64,000 bases of DNA, from NCBI RefSeq assembly GCF_006968745.1, contig NZ_CP030118.1:4833943-4897942 (forward strand). The letters run 5' to 3'. The notes under the pieces were generated by a model, which made no database searches, was not told the origin of the DNA, and saw nothing but the letters and a program-made list of their open reading frames with translations. Positions within the stretch are counted from its first letter, which is position 1. Each line of letters starts with the position of its first letter. This document shows positions 54,698 to 63,647 of the stretch, piece after piece. The position numbers and the translations under genes are program-made. The DNA comes from Brasilonema sennae CENA114. GTDB lineage: Bacteria; Cyanobacteriota; Cyanobacteriia; Cyanobacteriales; Nostocaceae.

Positions 54698-55726
54698 GTG
54701 AGTAAATTACGTCACTATGTTTGGATACTTAAACCCTTTGTTGGAGTCTTGGCAGTGCTTCTGCTGGGACTGGTTTCAGGATGTGAGGGAAATGTTGTTA
54801 AATCAACTAATACTGTTTCTGAAGCAGCAAAATACACTTCCACCACACTTAATAATTGTGACCTGACGATTACCTACAAGCAACCACCACAACGCGCTGT
54901 CACGATGATGCAATCTGCAACAGAGGTGATGCTGGCGCTGGGTTTAGAAAAGCACATGGTTGGTACAGCCTACCTGGATAATCCGATTTTGCCAGAGTAT
55001 CAACAGGCATATTCCCAAATTCGCGTTTTAGCGCCGAAGTACCCATCGCGGGAAGTTTTCTTGGGGGTTGAACCAGATTTTGTGTTCTCCACTGAGGAAA
55101 GTGCTTTTGCCAAAGAAGCACTTGGATCACGAGAAGAGTTGCTCAAATTAGGGATTTCTTCTTATTTGTTACCAATTGAATGCGATCGCCCAGAACTCAG
55201 ACCTGAGGGCGTCACGATGGAAAATTTATATCAGGAAATACGGGATATTGGGCGTATTTTTGGAGCAGAAGAACGAGCCGAAAAGTTAATTGCTCAACTG
55301 CAAGCACAACTGCAAGAAACTCAACAAAAGCTAGGCAAAGTCACAACCAAGAAGCGCATTTTTTGGTACGATTCTGAAAACCCTCCCCTAACCGTTTCTA
55401 ACTGGGGAATGCCGAATCATATTATTGAATTAGCCGGTGGAGAAAATATCTTCAAAGATATCCAGAAAAAAGAAGCATGGGTGACAGTTAATTGGGAAGA
55501 TGTGATTGCGCGTCAACCCGATGTGATTGTTCTCATTGATGCTAGCTGGTCACCTGCTGACGAGAAGCGACGATTACTTAAATCTAACCCTGCTTACTCG
55601 CAGATGAAAGCTGTGCAACAGGATAAATTCATTGTTGTGGGTTTTAGTTACACGATGCCAGGAATTAGGAATATTGCAGGGGTGAGACAATTAGCAGAGG
55701 CTTTGTACCCAGAGAAGTTTAAGTGA
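54698..55726 (+). CDS. Iron-siderophore-type ABC substrate-binding lipoprotein (FecB/BtuF-like)
   Basis: 342 residues from GTG 54698 (GAGAG upstream; a TTG at 54692 is also in frame). The N-terminal signal has the lipobox LVSGC (Cys at about 29). The class III binding-protein fold shows PQRAVTMMQSATEVMLALGL, MVGTAYLDNPILPEY, the long linking helix near EERAEKLIAQLQAQLQETQ, and ARQPDVIVLIDASW. It passes a metal-chelate from the TonB receptor to the FecCD-type permease. It sits between the two in one operon. Specificity (ferric siderophore or cobalamin) is not resolved. Confidence 0.9.
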   Translation: MSKLRHYVWILKPFVGVLAVLLLGLVSGCEGNVVKSTNTVSEAAKYTSTTLNNCDLTITYKQPPQRAVTMMQSATEVMLALGLEKHMVGTAYLDNPILPEYQQAYSQIRVLAPKYPSREVFLGVEPDFVFSTEESAFAKEALGSREELLKLGISSYLLPIECDRPELRPEGVTMENLYQEIRDIGRIFGAEERAEKLIAQLQAQLQETQQKLGKVTTKKRIFWYDSENPPLTVSNWGMPNHIIELAGGENIFKDIQKKEAWVTVNWEDVIARQPDVIVLIDASWSPADEKRRLLKSNPAYSQMKAVQQDKFIVVGFSYTMPGIRNIAGVRQLAEALYPEKFK

Positions 55727-55808
55727 TGAGGGAGATGAGGAAACATCGCTTTGGAGACAAGAGAAAATTTTCTTTATTAAATCAAAAGAATTCCATTCAT
55801 GGGGATAT

Positions 55809-55841
55809 TCTGCGTTCTGCGTTCTGTGTTCTGTGTTCTTC
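55809..55841. repeat. Heptamer repeat CTGCGTT/CTGTGTT before the permease gene
   Basis: Two units of CTGCGTT and two of CTGTGTT run up to the permease start. The repeat separates the binding-protein and permease genes in an otherwise tight operon. Confidence 0.75.
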
Positions 55842-55847
55842 TTAATC

Positions 55848-56909
55848 ATGATTAATCCAGTACCAAAGCACCTGAGAAAAAACAAGCAGCAACGCTACAA
55901 GCTGCTAATGGTGGCTTTGGCGGTGATATTATTGATTTCTATGACTTTGGCGGTGATGATTGGACCTGTACCAATTCCCCCTTTGAGGGTATGGCAGATA
56001 GCCTTATCTCAAGTTTTTCCAAATGTTACAGGAGACTGGACGCAAGCACAAGTTCAGATTGTCTGGCTCATTCGCTTCCCGCGTGTGCTGTTGGCTTTTT
56101 TTGTGGGCGCTGGGCTATCAGTGGTTGGTGTTACCATGCAAGCATTGGTGCGAAACCCCTTAGCTGATCCTTTTATTCTCGGTGTCTCCTCTGGCGCATC
56201 GGTGGGTGCTGTTTTAGTCATCGTGTTCGGTGTTTTCTCATTTTTTGGCGTGTATGCAATCTCCGTTGGGGCTTTCCTCGGTGCGCTATTAGCATTCGTT
56301 GTTGTTTTCTTCTTAGCACGACGACAAGGACGCCTCCGTTCCACACGCTTAATCTTAGTTGGTGTAGCAGTATCGTATCTGTTTGAGGCGATAACGAGTT
56401 TCTTGGCTATCAAAGCCGGAAGTGGGGAAGCTACACGACGAGTGTTGTTCTGGTTGTTGGGGGGACTTTCAGGAACAAAGTGGACAGACCTGATTTTACC
56501 AGTGCTGGCTTTGTTAGTTGGGCTGGGATACTTGTTGGTTCAAACGCGATCGCTCAATGCACTCCTCATCGGTGAAGAAACAGCCCGCACTCTAGGAACC
56601 GACACCGACAGTTTCCGCAAGCAGTTATTCCTAGTAATATCACTGCTAACAGGTGTCATAGTTGCCGTCAGTGGTGTGATTGGCTTCGTCGGGCTGATGA
56701 TTCCCCACAGTGTCCGCTTCCTCGTCGGCTCAGATCATCAGCGCGTTTTACCTGTAAGCCTGCTCCTGGGTGGAATTTTCCTGATTTGGGCAGATGTATT
56801 AGCACGGACTTTGGTTGCTCCAGAGGAACTTCCCATCGGCATTATCACTGCACTGTTCGGCGCTCCTTTTTTCATCTGGTTGATGCAAGGTAAAGAAGGT
56901 GGACGATGA
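55848..56909 (+). CDS. FecCD-family ABC permease for metal chelates
   Basis: 353 residues from ATG 55848 (GTG 55833 in frame). About ten spans. The family signatures are RVLLAFFVGAGLSVVGVTMQ, NPLADPFILGVSSGASVGAV, GFVGLMIPHSVRFLVGSDHQ and ELPIGIITALFGAPFFIWLM. It forms the membrane channel with the ATPase that follows through an ATGA overlap. The first ~20 residues are basic (KHLRKNKQQRYK), consistent with a cytoplasmic N-terminus. Confidence 0.93.
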   Translation: MINPVPKHLRKNKQQRYKLLMVALAVILLISMTLAVMIGPVPIPPLRVWQIALSQVFPNVTGDWTQAQVQIVWLIRFPRVLLAFFVGAGLSVVGVTMQALVRNPLADPFILGVSSGASVGAVLVIVFGVFSFFGVYAISVGAFLGALLAFVVVFFLARRQGRLRSTRLILVGVAVSYLFEAITSFLAIKAGSGEATRRVLFWLLGGLSGTKWTDLILPVLALLVGLGYLLVQTRSLNALLIGEETARTLGTDTDSFRKQLFLVISLLTGVIVAVSGVIGFVGLMIPHSVRFLVGSDHQRVLPVSLLLGGIFLIWADVLARTLVAPEELPIGIITALFGAPFFIWLMQGKEGGR

Positions 56910-57676
56910 AGTTAGAAGTGAAACAGATATCCTGGAGTATTGAGGGAAAGCAGATTTTACGTGATATTAATTTGGAGGTAGCATCAGGTGAGTTTGTTGG
57001 ACTAATTGGTCCTAATGGTAGTGGCAAGTCAACTTTACTCAGATGTATTTACCGTGTCCTCAAACCAGATACTGGAGTTATTACCCTTAATGGTAAGAAT
57101 ATCTGGCATCTGAGTGCTCGTGAAATGGCACAAGCTACCGCAGTTGTTTTGCAGGAAACACCCACTGAGTTTGACTTTACTGTTGAGGAGATGGTATGGA
57201 TGGGGCGTACACCGCATCTTGGGATATTTGACCGACAGACAGAACAAGATCACAGCATCGTTCTGAGTGCTCTTGAGCAGGTGGGGCTTTCTACCTTTGC
57301 CGAAAGAAGTTTTGCTTCCCTTTCTGGTGGGGAGAAGCAGCGGGTTTTGATTGCACGGGCGATCGCCCAGCAAGCCCGTTTCCTCGTTCTTGATGAGCCA
57401 ACAAATCATCTCGATATTCGCTACCAGTTGGAACTCTTGGAACTGGTAAAGGGATTAGGTGTGACTACCATTGCTGCTTTGCATGATTTGAACCTTGCTG
57501 CTACGTACTGCGATAGCATCTACGTGCTCAAGGAAGGAACCATCGTCGCAGCAGGGAACCCCCAAGCCCTGCTACAACCAAAGCTCATCCGGGAGGTGTT
57601 TGGGGTAGGATCTGTTGTTGCGCTGGACTCGCGCACAGATAAATTACGCATCACCTTCTTTCTGGAAGACACTTAA
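56906..57676 (+). CDS. FecE-like ABC ATP-binding protein
   Basis: 256 residues. Walker A GLIGPNGSGKSTLLR (about 33-47), Q-loop AVVLQETPTEFDFT, signature SLSGGEKQRVLIARAIA, Walker B RFLVLDEPTNHLD and H-loop AALHDLNLAATYCD are all intact. It powers import through the upstream FecCD permease; its start overlaps the permease stop by 4 bases. It is the last gene of the uptake operon and is convergent with the PcxA gene (13 bp between stops). Confidence 0.94.
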   Translation: MKLEVKQISWSIEGKQILRDINLEVASGEFVGLIGPNGSGKSTLLRCIYRVLKPDTGVITLNGKNIWHLSAREMAQATAVVLQETPTEFDFTVEEMVWMGRTPHLGIFDRQTEQDHSIVLSALEQVGLSTFAERSFASLSGGEKQRVLIARAIAQQARFLVLDEPTNHLDIRYQLELLELVKGLGVTTIAALHDLNLAATYCDSIYVLKEGTIVAAGNPQALLQPKLIREVFGVGSVVALDSRTDKLRITFFLEDT

Positions 57677-57689
57677 GACAGATATGACA

Positions 57690-58973
57690 TTACTCGTTCA
57701 TTTCTTTCATTGTCGCCAAGGCTGAAGGAGACAATTTACTCAGATAGCGGAAGATCCAGTATTTAAATATAGTGTCCAAAATCACAGGGAAAGTAGCAAT
57801 AAAAAGAGATATTGCGCTTTTTTGTGCTGGAAGCCCCAAATGTTCCGCAAATCCTTCAAGAATCACCTCCCAACCATGTGGTGAGTGAAATCCGACAAAT
57901 ATATCTGTGAATAAAATAATCAAGAAAGCCTTAGCACTGTCACTCAAACCATAAATAACATCATCCATGAAAGATTTCACAATTGCAATTTCTCTTTTGC
58001 TTGTAACAATTACGAACGCAAAAGCTACAAGTGACAGCAAATCAGCAAAAACATTACTAATAGCGCTACTGCCTTTCTCTTTAAATTCTTCGGCAATTTC
58101 ATGGACTTTATTTTTTACTTTTTCCTCTACAGCTTCTGAAGAAAGTGGCGGTGCTTTACTAATTAGGCTCTGAAACTTTAATTTTTCTTCAAAAGTTTTT
58201 AACTCTGTCAGAGCTTCTTCTTCCATTTCATAGTTGAGGAAAATGTGATTTAGATTTTCACCTCTTATCCGCTCTACAATTGGACTAAATAAGAATTGTT
58301 TAGAGAGATATTGAGTTAATAGCGGCACAATAACTAGAATTACCAAAAATCTGACCGCACTTCTTGTTCTCTTTCTAGAACTTTGGAAATTTCTAATATA
58401 TTGTTGTTCTGCTTCCGGCGACAAATCTGCTTTAATTCTATTTAATGTTCTTCCAATTGACCTAGGAAATATACCTGTTTTATTAAAAAGAGGGTCACCT
58501 TTTATATTGTTTACACCAGATGAATTTGACTGGTTGTTAACTTCGTCACGGTTAAGTTGTAATGGTTGAGAGATTGGTGTTATCCCGTCCTGATTCAATT
58601 CTTGTTCTAAATTATATTTGAGGCTCACCTCATCAATAAAACTTAGTTTCTCTAAAAAAGCAGAACTTGACATATTCAACACAGAAGAACTTAAACGGAA
58701 CTCCGCTAATTTTGCCTTGATAATCATTAAGTTCTTGTTAAGAGAAACCTGCCAATAAGCTCTGACACTCTCAGTGTATTTACTTGAGTTAGGAATAATT
58801 TTGTTACCCTCAAACTGCTCTATCTCAATATTTCTAATTCTTTGAGCAGCCTCGTAAGCTTCTAATAGTGCTCTTTCTGGTGTACTCAGGAATCGTTTGT
58901 TACCAGCCTGTAAGTATTGTTGAATTTTTTGTCCGATGGATCCTGGATGATTGTTGAAAAACGAAATTTTCAT
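57690..58973 (-). CDS. pcxA: Proton extrusion protein PcxA (CemA/CotA family)
   Basis: 427 residues. The hydrophilic N-terminal half carries TPERALLEAYEAAQRIRNIEIEQ. The C-terminal half has four spans with the family signature VGFHSPHGWEVILEG and PVILDTIFKYWIFRYLSKLSPS; an upstream membrane segment is FLVILVIVPLLTQYLSKQFL. PcxA supports light-induced proton export and inorganic-carbon uptake in cyanobacteria; the chloroplast homologue is CemA. The membrane is probably the plasma membrane. It stands with carbonic anhydrase and an SbtA-like permease on the same strand, consistent with a role in carbon supply. Confidence 0.9.
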   Translation of the reverse strand: MKISFFNNHPGSIGQKIQQYLQAGNKRFLSTPERALLEAYEAAQRIRNIEIEQFEGNKIIPNSSKYTESVRAYWQVSLNKNLMIIKAKLAEFRLSSSVLNMSSSAFLEKLSFIDEVSLKYNLEQELNQDGITPISQPLQLNRDEVNNQSNSSGVNNIKGDPLFNKTGIFPRSIGRTLNRIKADLSPEAEQQYIRNFQSSRKRTRSAVRFLVILVIVPLLTQYLSKQFLFSPIVERIRGENLNHIFLNYEMEEEALTELKTFEEKLKFQSLISKAPPLSSEAVEEKVKNKVHEIAEEFKEKGSSAISNVFADLLSLVAFAFVIVTSKREIAIVKSFMDDVIYGLSDSAKAFLIILFTDIFVGFHSPHGWEVILEGFAEHLGLPAQKSAISLFIATFPVILDTIFKYWIFRYLSKLSPSALATMKEMNE

Positions 58974-59023
58974 GTTACATTCATTTTAACTAACTATTAT
59001 TATTTTATTTAATTTAAAAATCA

Positions 59024-59070
59024 ATAATGGCTAATAAAATATAATTTTTACTTATGATTTATTAGCCATT
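59024..59070 (-). terminator. Probable terminator after the carbonic anhydrase gene
   Basis: AATGGCTAATAAA and its reverse complement TTTATTAGCCATT form a 13-bp stem with a loop of about 20 bases, starting 11 bases past the stop (minus strand). An AT-rich stretch with TTTTT follows. The stem is AT-rich, so efficiency is uncertain. Confidence 0.5.
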
Positions 59071-59081
59071 AGATGGGTATC

Positions 59082-59753
59082 TTATTCTGAGTGTACACCG
59101 ATAAGAGAGTTTGGTACAGCGAATGAGCGATTGAGAAGTTCAAATTGTTTTTTGCTAACATCATAAGCAAAGACTTCGCCACTCTCAATTTCATAGATCC
59201 AAGCGTGAAGAGTGATTTGACCACTGTGAAGTTTAGAGCAAATTATCGGGTAAGTTTTTAGATTGTCTATCTGTATTAAGACGTTCTGTTCTATTGCAAT
59301 TTTTAATAGTTTATCGCTGGGACAATGCTTGTAGTTATCTAAGACAAGACGACGGGTAGGCTCAGCATAGTGCTTCAACCAATCGTATACTAGTGGCATT
59401 TGCTGAGCAAGATTACCTATTTGTAACAGTCCTTTCATCGCTCCGCAGTGGGAATGACCGCAAATAATAATATCTTTAATATTTAATGCTTGCACAGCAT
59501 ATTCTACACCAGCACCTTCAGCATTATTAAGTGATCCATAAGGTGGAATAATATTACCAATATTACGAATAACAAATAAGTCCCCTGGCTGGGTTTGAGT
59601 GATTAAATTAGGGTCAATACGAGAGTCAGAACAAGTGATAAGTAAAACTTCAGGAGTTTGACCATGAGATAATTGCTGGAAAAGATCTCGATGACTGACA
59701 AAATAGTTGTCATGAAACTCATTTAAACCACTGATTAAGTGTTTGATGGACAC
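59082..59753 (-). CDS. Beta-class carbonic anhydrase
   Basis: 223 residues. It interconverts CO2 and bicarbonate. Zinc ligands are Cys41 (ITCSDSRIDP), His100 and Cys103 (ICGHSHCGAMKG), with the Asp43-Arg45 dyad intact. GDLFVIRNIGNIIPPYG and EGAGVEYAVQAL are conserved core segments. There is no signal peptide, so it is cytoplasmic or carboxysomal. The length fits the short IcfA/EcaB-like group rather than long CcaA proteins with a C-terminal carboxysome-binding extension. Neighbours (PcxA, SbtA-like) point to the CO2-concentrating mechanism. Confidence 0.94.
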   Translation of the reverse strand: MSIKHLISGLNEFHDNYFVSHRDLFQQLSHGQTPEVLLITCSDSRIDPNLITQTQPGDLFVIRNIGNIIPPYGSLNNAEGAGVEYAVQALNIKDIIICGHSHCGAMKGLLQIGNLAQQMPLVYDWLKHYAEPTRRLVLDNYKHCPSDKLLKIAIEQNVLIQIDNLKTYPIICSKLHSGQITLHAWIYEIESGEVFAYDVSKKQFELLNRSFAVPNSLIGVHSE

Positions 59754-59929
59754 AACCTCGTTCCTCCTATGGAAAGAAATCTTTCTTTTTAAACTTCATA
59801 CTTTGTAACCTCTTTTTTGGAAAAAAACTGTCATTTTTTTGATATTTTTAAATTTAGAGACTTTTTTGAAGTTTGCAAGAAAAAACTTAGAAAAGTCAAA
59901 AGCAAATAGTTCAAAATTCAAATAAATTC

Positions 59930-60015
59930 TGAATTTTGAACTTTGTAAAGTTCGTGCCCGTAGGGCATATTTTGAATTTGTTCGCGCAGCGTGCCGCAGG
60001 CAGCGCAGCGAGGAT
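59930..60015. repeat. Dispersed repeat sharing a core with the NRPS insertion
   Basis: aattctgaattttgaacttt is followed by gcccgtagggcatattttga, attt and the GC-rich cgcgcagcgtgccgcaggca. The GGGCATATTTTGAATTT core is also present at 36303-36320 inside an NRPS gene. The rest of the 373-base gap (59754-60126) is AT-rich and without ORFs. Confidence 0.6.
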
Positions 60016-60126
60016 CAAGCAGTCTTGCAATCAAGAGTCTAAAACCTATAGGTGGGCTTTTCTGTTCCCACCCAAGGGTTTAGTGTATTGGTAATAATTT
60101 CCAGTTTCTTGACTGTTTCGACTCTG

Positions 60127-61098
60127 CTAGATTCCTATAGCTTTTATGATATTCATATATAGAGGAATTCCTACAATAATGTTGAACGGAAAGGTGAGTG
60201 CTAAAGCCATAGAAATATACAAGCTGGGATTAGCTTCAGGAACTGTCATTCTCATAGCTGCTGGAACAGCTATGTAAGAAGCGCTAGCACAAAGAACAGC
60301 AAATAAAAGAGCATTCCCTTGTGGTATGCCAATGAGTTTAGCAATGATTATCCCCAAAATTGCGTTGGTAACAGGCATAAAGACAGAAAAAATAATTAAA
60401 AAAGAACCTGTTTTTCTTATATCTAGTATTCTTCTAGCAGCTACCATTCCCATATCTAGTAGAAAAAATGCTAGAACTCCGTAGAATATGCTCTGAGTAA
60501 ATGGTTGTAGCTTTTCCCATCCTTTCTGTCCTGTTAAAATGCCAACAATAAGGCTTGCAACTAAGAGAAATACAGAACCATTTAGAAAAGCCTCTCGCAA
60601 AACTTCACTCCAAGAAAATTCACCCCCTTCTTTCTTTTGACCAAATGCTCTTACTAAAACAATACCCACAATAATTGCTGGAGATTCCATCAGTGCCAAA
60701 GCAGCTACCATGTATCCATCAGAGGTAATATCAAGCACTTTTAGAAAGGACTGTGCAGTAATAAAAGTGACAGCACTGATAGATCCATAAGTTGCAGCAA
60801 TAGCTCCAGCATTATACGCATCAAGTTTTGTTTTTAAAATAAAAAAGGAGTAGATAGGAACCGCACAAGCCATGATGATAGCTGCTATCAATGTCAACGC
60901 TACTTGTGGATTAATTCCGCTCTCATCAAGTTCATATCCTCCCTTAAACCCAATTGCAAGTAGTAAGTAAAGAGAAAATAGTTTTGGTAAAGGTTGCGGA
61001 ATTTCTAAATCCGATTTCAGAAAAATTGCCAGCATTCCTACAAAGAAAAAGAGCACTGGCGGATTCAATATGTTCGATAAGATAAGGCTGGAATTCAT
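60127..61098 (-). CDS. SbtA-type sodium-dependent bicarbonate permease
   Basis: About 323 residues from ATG 61098 (AGAAGAA upstream); the frame extends to 61155, but those residues are charged and unlike family N-termini. About ten spans in two inverted halves: PPVLFFFVGMLAIFLKSDLEIP, LYLLLAIGFKGGYEL, YGSISAVTFITAQSFL, ALMESPAIIVGIVLVRAFG, and in the second half YGVLAFFLLDMGMVAARR and SASYIAVPAAMR. These are the SbtA (DUF897) landmarks. The protein would import HCO3- with Na+. No SbtB regulator gene is adjacent, which is unusual. The carbonic anhydrase gene lies downstream in the same direction. Confidence 0.87.
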   Translation of the reverse strand: MNSSLILSNILNPPVLFFFVGMLAIFLKSDLEIPQPLPKLFSLYLLLAIGFKGGYELDESGINPQVALTLIAAIIMACAVPIYSFFILKTKLDAYNAGAIAATYGSISAVTFITAQSFLKVLDITSDGYMVAALALMESPAIIVGIVLVRAFGQKKEGGEFSWSEVLREAFLNGSVFLLVASLIVGILTGQKGWEKLQPFTQSIFYGVLAFFLLDMGMVAARRILDIRKTGSFLIIFSVFMPVTNAILGIIIAKLIGIPQGNALLFAVLCASASYIAVPAAMRMTVPEANPSLYISMALALTFPFNIIVGIPLYMNIIKAIGI

Positions 61099-61160
61099 TT
61101 CTTCTAACCCTGATTTTTTAGAACAGAAGTGGGAATGACTATAGCGATCAGACAATTTTA

Positions 61161-61290
61161 GGACTTACGCATTGACGTAAAGCAGCCAAAGGCTCGCTAG
61201 CCCCGGAGGGGGCGCTGCGCAAACGCTAACGCCGGGGGAAGTTTCACCCGGCAGACTTTACAAAAATCGATTTTGTGCGTCAGACTTATT
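61161..61290. repeat. GC-rich dispersed repeat with imperfect terminal inverted repeats
   Basis: It starts ggacttacgcattgacg and ends near tgcgtcagactt, an imperfect inverted pair. Inside are CCCCGGAGGGGGCGC and CGCCGGGGGAAGTTTCACCCGG. It resembles decayed miniature elements. The remainder of 61099-62023 is AT-rich; a 96-codon plus-strand frame there has no protein-like pattern and is not called. Confidence 0.5.
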
Positions 61291-62023
61291 TGCTGCCATT
61301 CCTTCTTTAATTAGGTGCAAGCAAAATCAACTTATGCACCAGTAGATAGAGGAACATTCTTGCGAAATCTGACTATTGCAGAACCGCACCGAAGTTGGCA
61401 CTCTTTGCATGATGCACACAAAAATTTATTTGTCAAGTGCCTAAGTCCTAAATTTAAGTCAGTTAGCGTTCACAAATCAAGCTATCTAACAAAATGTCAA
61501 ATCAGCAAACAGCTTAGAAATGAGTCATTCCGCAGTTTTGACAAAACTCAACATATATTAGTTTTCTCGTGCCGACTTATTTACTTAAGTTACTGTTACC
61601 AATAATCAAGTCTTCACTGAATATATTTCAAGGCTATGAAAATGGTATGAACATTGTGTGTCAATGTTATGACATTAACTTTTATCAAGGCAGCGCTCTA
61701 TCCTACAATGCTTAATAAATAAAGATAAAATAACTTTTATATATTGTTAACAAGTATGAAAAACTTCTAATTATTTTGACTTTATATTTGCCAGATGTAA
61801 GGATGTCATTAAAAAATAGTAATATATAATACAATACGGCAAAATTAAGACAAATGTTCAGTTAGCGCAGATAGATTTCACTTCGTTTCAACCCCAAAGC
61901 TGGCATGAGGAGAACGCTAAATCCTACAGTAGCTTTCAAATCTAAAAAGTCTTAATGTTTACTTTATAAGTCAGATCGAATATCAAACTCGCCTAATTAT
62001 TTACAATAAAATGACCCCATCAG

Positions 62024-62122
62024 TTAACCATAAGCTGGACTAGCGTAAAGCAGCACCCATAACCACGCAAGAATCCAAATCACAATTAATCCCAATATAC
62101 GAAGTAGGATTTGTTTGATCAT
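62024..62122 (-). CDS. Possible 32-residue single-span membrane peptide
   Basis: ATG 62122-62120 to TAA 62026-62024 on the minus strand. The peptide starts MIKQILLRILGLIVIW, continues ILAWLWVLLYASPAYG and ends there. It has a short basic N-terminus followed by one strongly hydrophobic helix rich in Trp and Leu. AAAGGA lies upstream with a long spacing, but that lies within a repeat (ACAAAGGACAAA). The composition resembles small cyanobacterial membrane subunits, though it matches none I know. It sits upstream of the SbtA-like gene and downstream of the LCP gene, all on the minus strand. Confidence 0.45.
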   Translation of the reverse strand: MIKQILLRILGLIVIWILAWLWVLLYASPAYG

Positions 62123-62128
62123 GTTGTG

Positions 62129-62180
62129 CTTTGTCCTTTGTCAAAAATCATTTGTCCCCAACAAAGGACAAATGACTTAT
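62129..62180. repeat. GGACAAA/TTTGTCC repeat tract
   Basis: tttgtcctttgtc is followed by tcatttgtcc and the inverted ggacaaatga, a common intergenic short repeat of Nostocales. It lies between the LCP gene and the small membrane peptide. Confidence 0.65.
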
Positions 62181-62189
62181 GATTAATAA

Positions 62190-63647
62190 CTACTTCCAAT
62201 CCTTCCAATCCTTACCAATCCGGATTGTGATATCAGATTCTAGATCGCCCGTCGCGGACACCTCAACCTGACCGAAACGTAAGATTTTTTGTAATTGTTC
62301 TCCTGCTTCTCGGTTGCCTTTTTGGACAATAATCTTAGTTTCGCTTCGGTTATCAGACCAATCTGGTATAGCGTAAACTTTCGTAAATCCTTGCTGTTTG
62401 AGATTATTAATAACTTTTTGAGTTAGTTGAGGTTTTCTAGAAGCATTCTGAATGGCAATTTTCAGGCTAGCGAGCGGTTTGACACTTGAGGACACACCCC
62501 CTATTGTCACCCCAGCGTAATCTTGTAGCAAGTCAACTCGCCCAGTCAGATCCAACCAATAGCTACTAGGATCTTGGCTCAGACGGCTGAAAATTCCAGG
62601 TAATATGGTCATCTGGTAATTATCTCGCTCTATGTTCAAAGTAAAGTTCACTATTGCCATCATTTCTTCCAGCTTGAGGTTAGTGTCGAAGTGCCTTCCC
62701 ATAACACGGATAATCTGAGGCAATTTGGGTAAAACAGTAGGGCTGTTTAGGCGATCGCGCAATCCCACCAAAAGTGCTTGCTGTCGCTGTACTCTTTCCA
62801 AATCGCCCATTCCTGGTTCGCGAAATCGTACAAACTGTTCTGCTTGTTCACCATTGAGTGTTTGCCAGCCGTTGACTAAGTTAATCGAAAATCGTGTTCC
62901 AGGATCTTTGTTAACCATTGGTTTAGGAACAAAAACCTCTACTCCACCCAACTGATCCACTAGCCGTCGTAACCCACTCGTAGAAATACGAATATAGCGA
63001 TCAATAGGTGCATTACTGAGAGTACGACTGACAACCCGTGCGGCTAAAACTTTACCTCCTTGAGCGTTGGCTTGAGATACCTTAGTTAATCCTTTTTCTG
63101 GAATAGCTGTCATGGTATCTTTGGGGATAGAAAGTACCCGGATTGTTTTGTTGCTTGGGTTGAATCGTATCAGTAGTATCGTATCGCTATGACCTGCAAA
63201 ACTTTCGGGAGTTCCATCTACACTGCCAGGTACTGGCTCAATACCCATGACCAAGATATTCATTGGTCGAGTGAGCTTGTATTGTGAAATGTTACTCCAC
63301 AACTCTGTTGGTAGAGGTACTTTTTGGTCTTTCCCACCCAATCCGACTTCTTCATCTGTTCGATCAATGTCACTCCACAGTGGAGTCCAAAGTGCCAAAC
63401 TCGATACCAGCAAACCCGACAAGGTCATTCCTACAACAATTGTCAGTACCCAAAAAAGCCATCGAGGCATGGCTAACCCCAGCCGATGATACAGCTGACT
63501 GGGAACAGAACCCGAAGATACGAATTTACGAGAAATACTTTTTTGGTTTGTGAGTGTTACCCCATTTGAGGATTGTTGTAATTTATTTGAGCTGCTCTGG
63601 TGTTTTTGACTTGCTACTTGCTTGACCACAATACTTTCCCCACTCAT
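62190..63647 (-). CDS. LCP family protein (LytR-CpsA-Psr), cell-envelope glycopolymer transferase
   Basis: 485 residues. A cytoplasmic N-terminal region (about 1-60) precedes one membrane span (about 64-88; WLFWVLTIVVGMTLSGLLV), then the LCP domain (about 125-345): MNILVMGIEPVPG, GHSDTILLIRFNPSNKTIRV, SIPKDTM, LGGVEVFVPKPM and the Arg-rich FVRFREPGMGDLERVQRQQ. A LytR_C domain (about 395-480) follows with KIAIQNASRKPQLTQKV. LCP enzymes move lipid-linked polymers onto the cell wall or act in exopolysaccharide assembly. A sugar-nucleotide gene lies divergently at 63919, consistent with envelope polysaccharide work. The start has a clear charged N-terminus but no strong Shine-Dalgarno. Confidence 0.92.
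   Translation of the reverse strand: MSGESIVVKQVASQKHQSSSNKLQQSSNGVTLTNQKSISRKFVSSGSVPSQLYHRLGLAMPRWLFWVLTIVVGMTLSGLLVSSLALWTPLWSDIDRTDEEVGLGGKDQKVPLPTELWSNISQYKLTRPMNILVMGIEPVPGSVDGTPESFAGHSDTILLIRFNPSNKTIRVLSIPKDTMTAIPEKGLTKVSQANAQGGKVLAARVVSRTLSNAPIDRYIRISTSGLRRLVDQLGGVEVFVPKPMVNKDPGTRFSINLVNGWQTLNGEQAEQFVRFREPGMGDLERVQRQQALLVGLRDRLNSPTVLPKLPQIIRVMGRHFDTNLKLEEMMAIVNFTLNIERDNYQMTILPGIFSRLSQDPSSYWLDLTGRVDLLQDYAGVTIGGVSSSVKPLASLKIAIQNASRKPQLTQKVINNLKQQGFTKVYAIPDWSDNRSETKIIVQKGNREAGEQLQKILRFGQVEVSATGDLESDITIRIGKDWKDWK

Noticed and set aside
54698..57676. Assigning the uptake operon to vitamin B12 (btu genes)
   Set aside because: Binding protein, permease and ATPase families overlap between B12 and siderophores. 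There is no cobalamin riboswitch signature upstream, and the receptor looks siderophore-type, so no btu names were given.
61315..61605. 96-codon plus-strand frame after the SbtA-like gene
   Set aside because: Low-complexity, Ser/His-rich without domain pattern or Shine-Dalgarno; probably chance.
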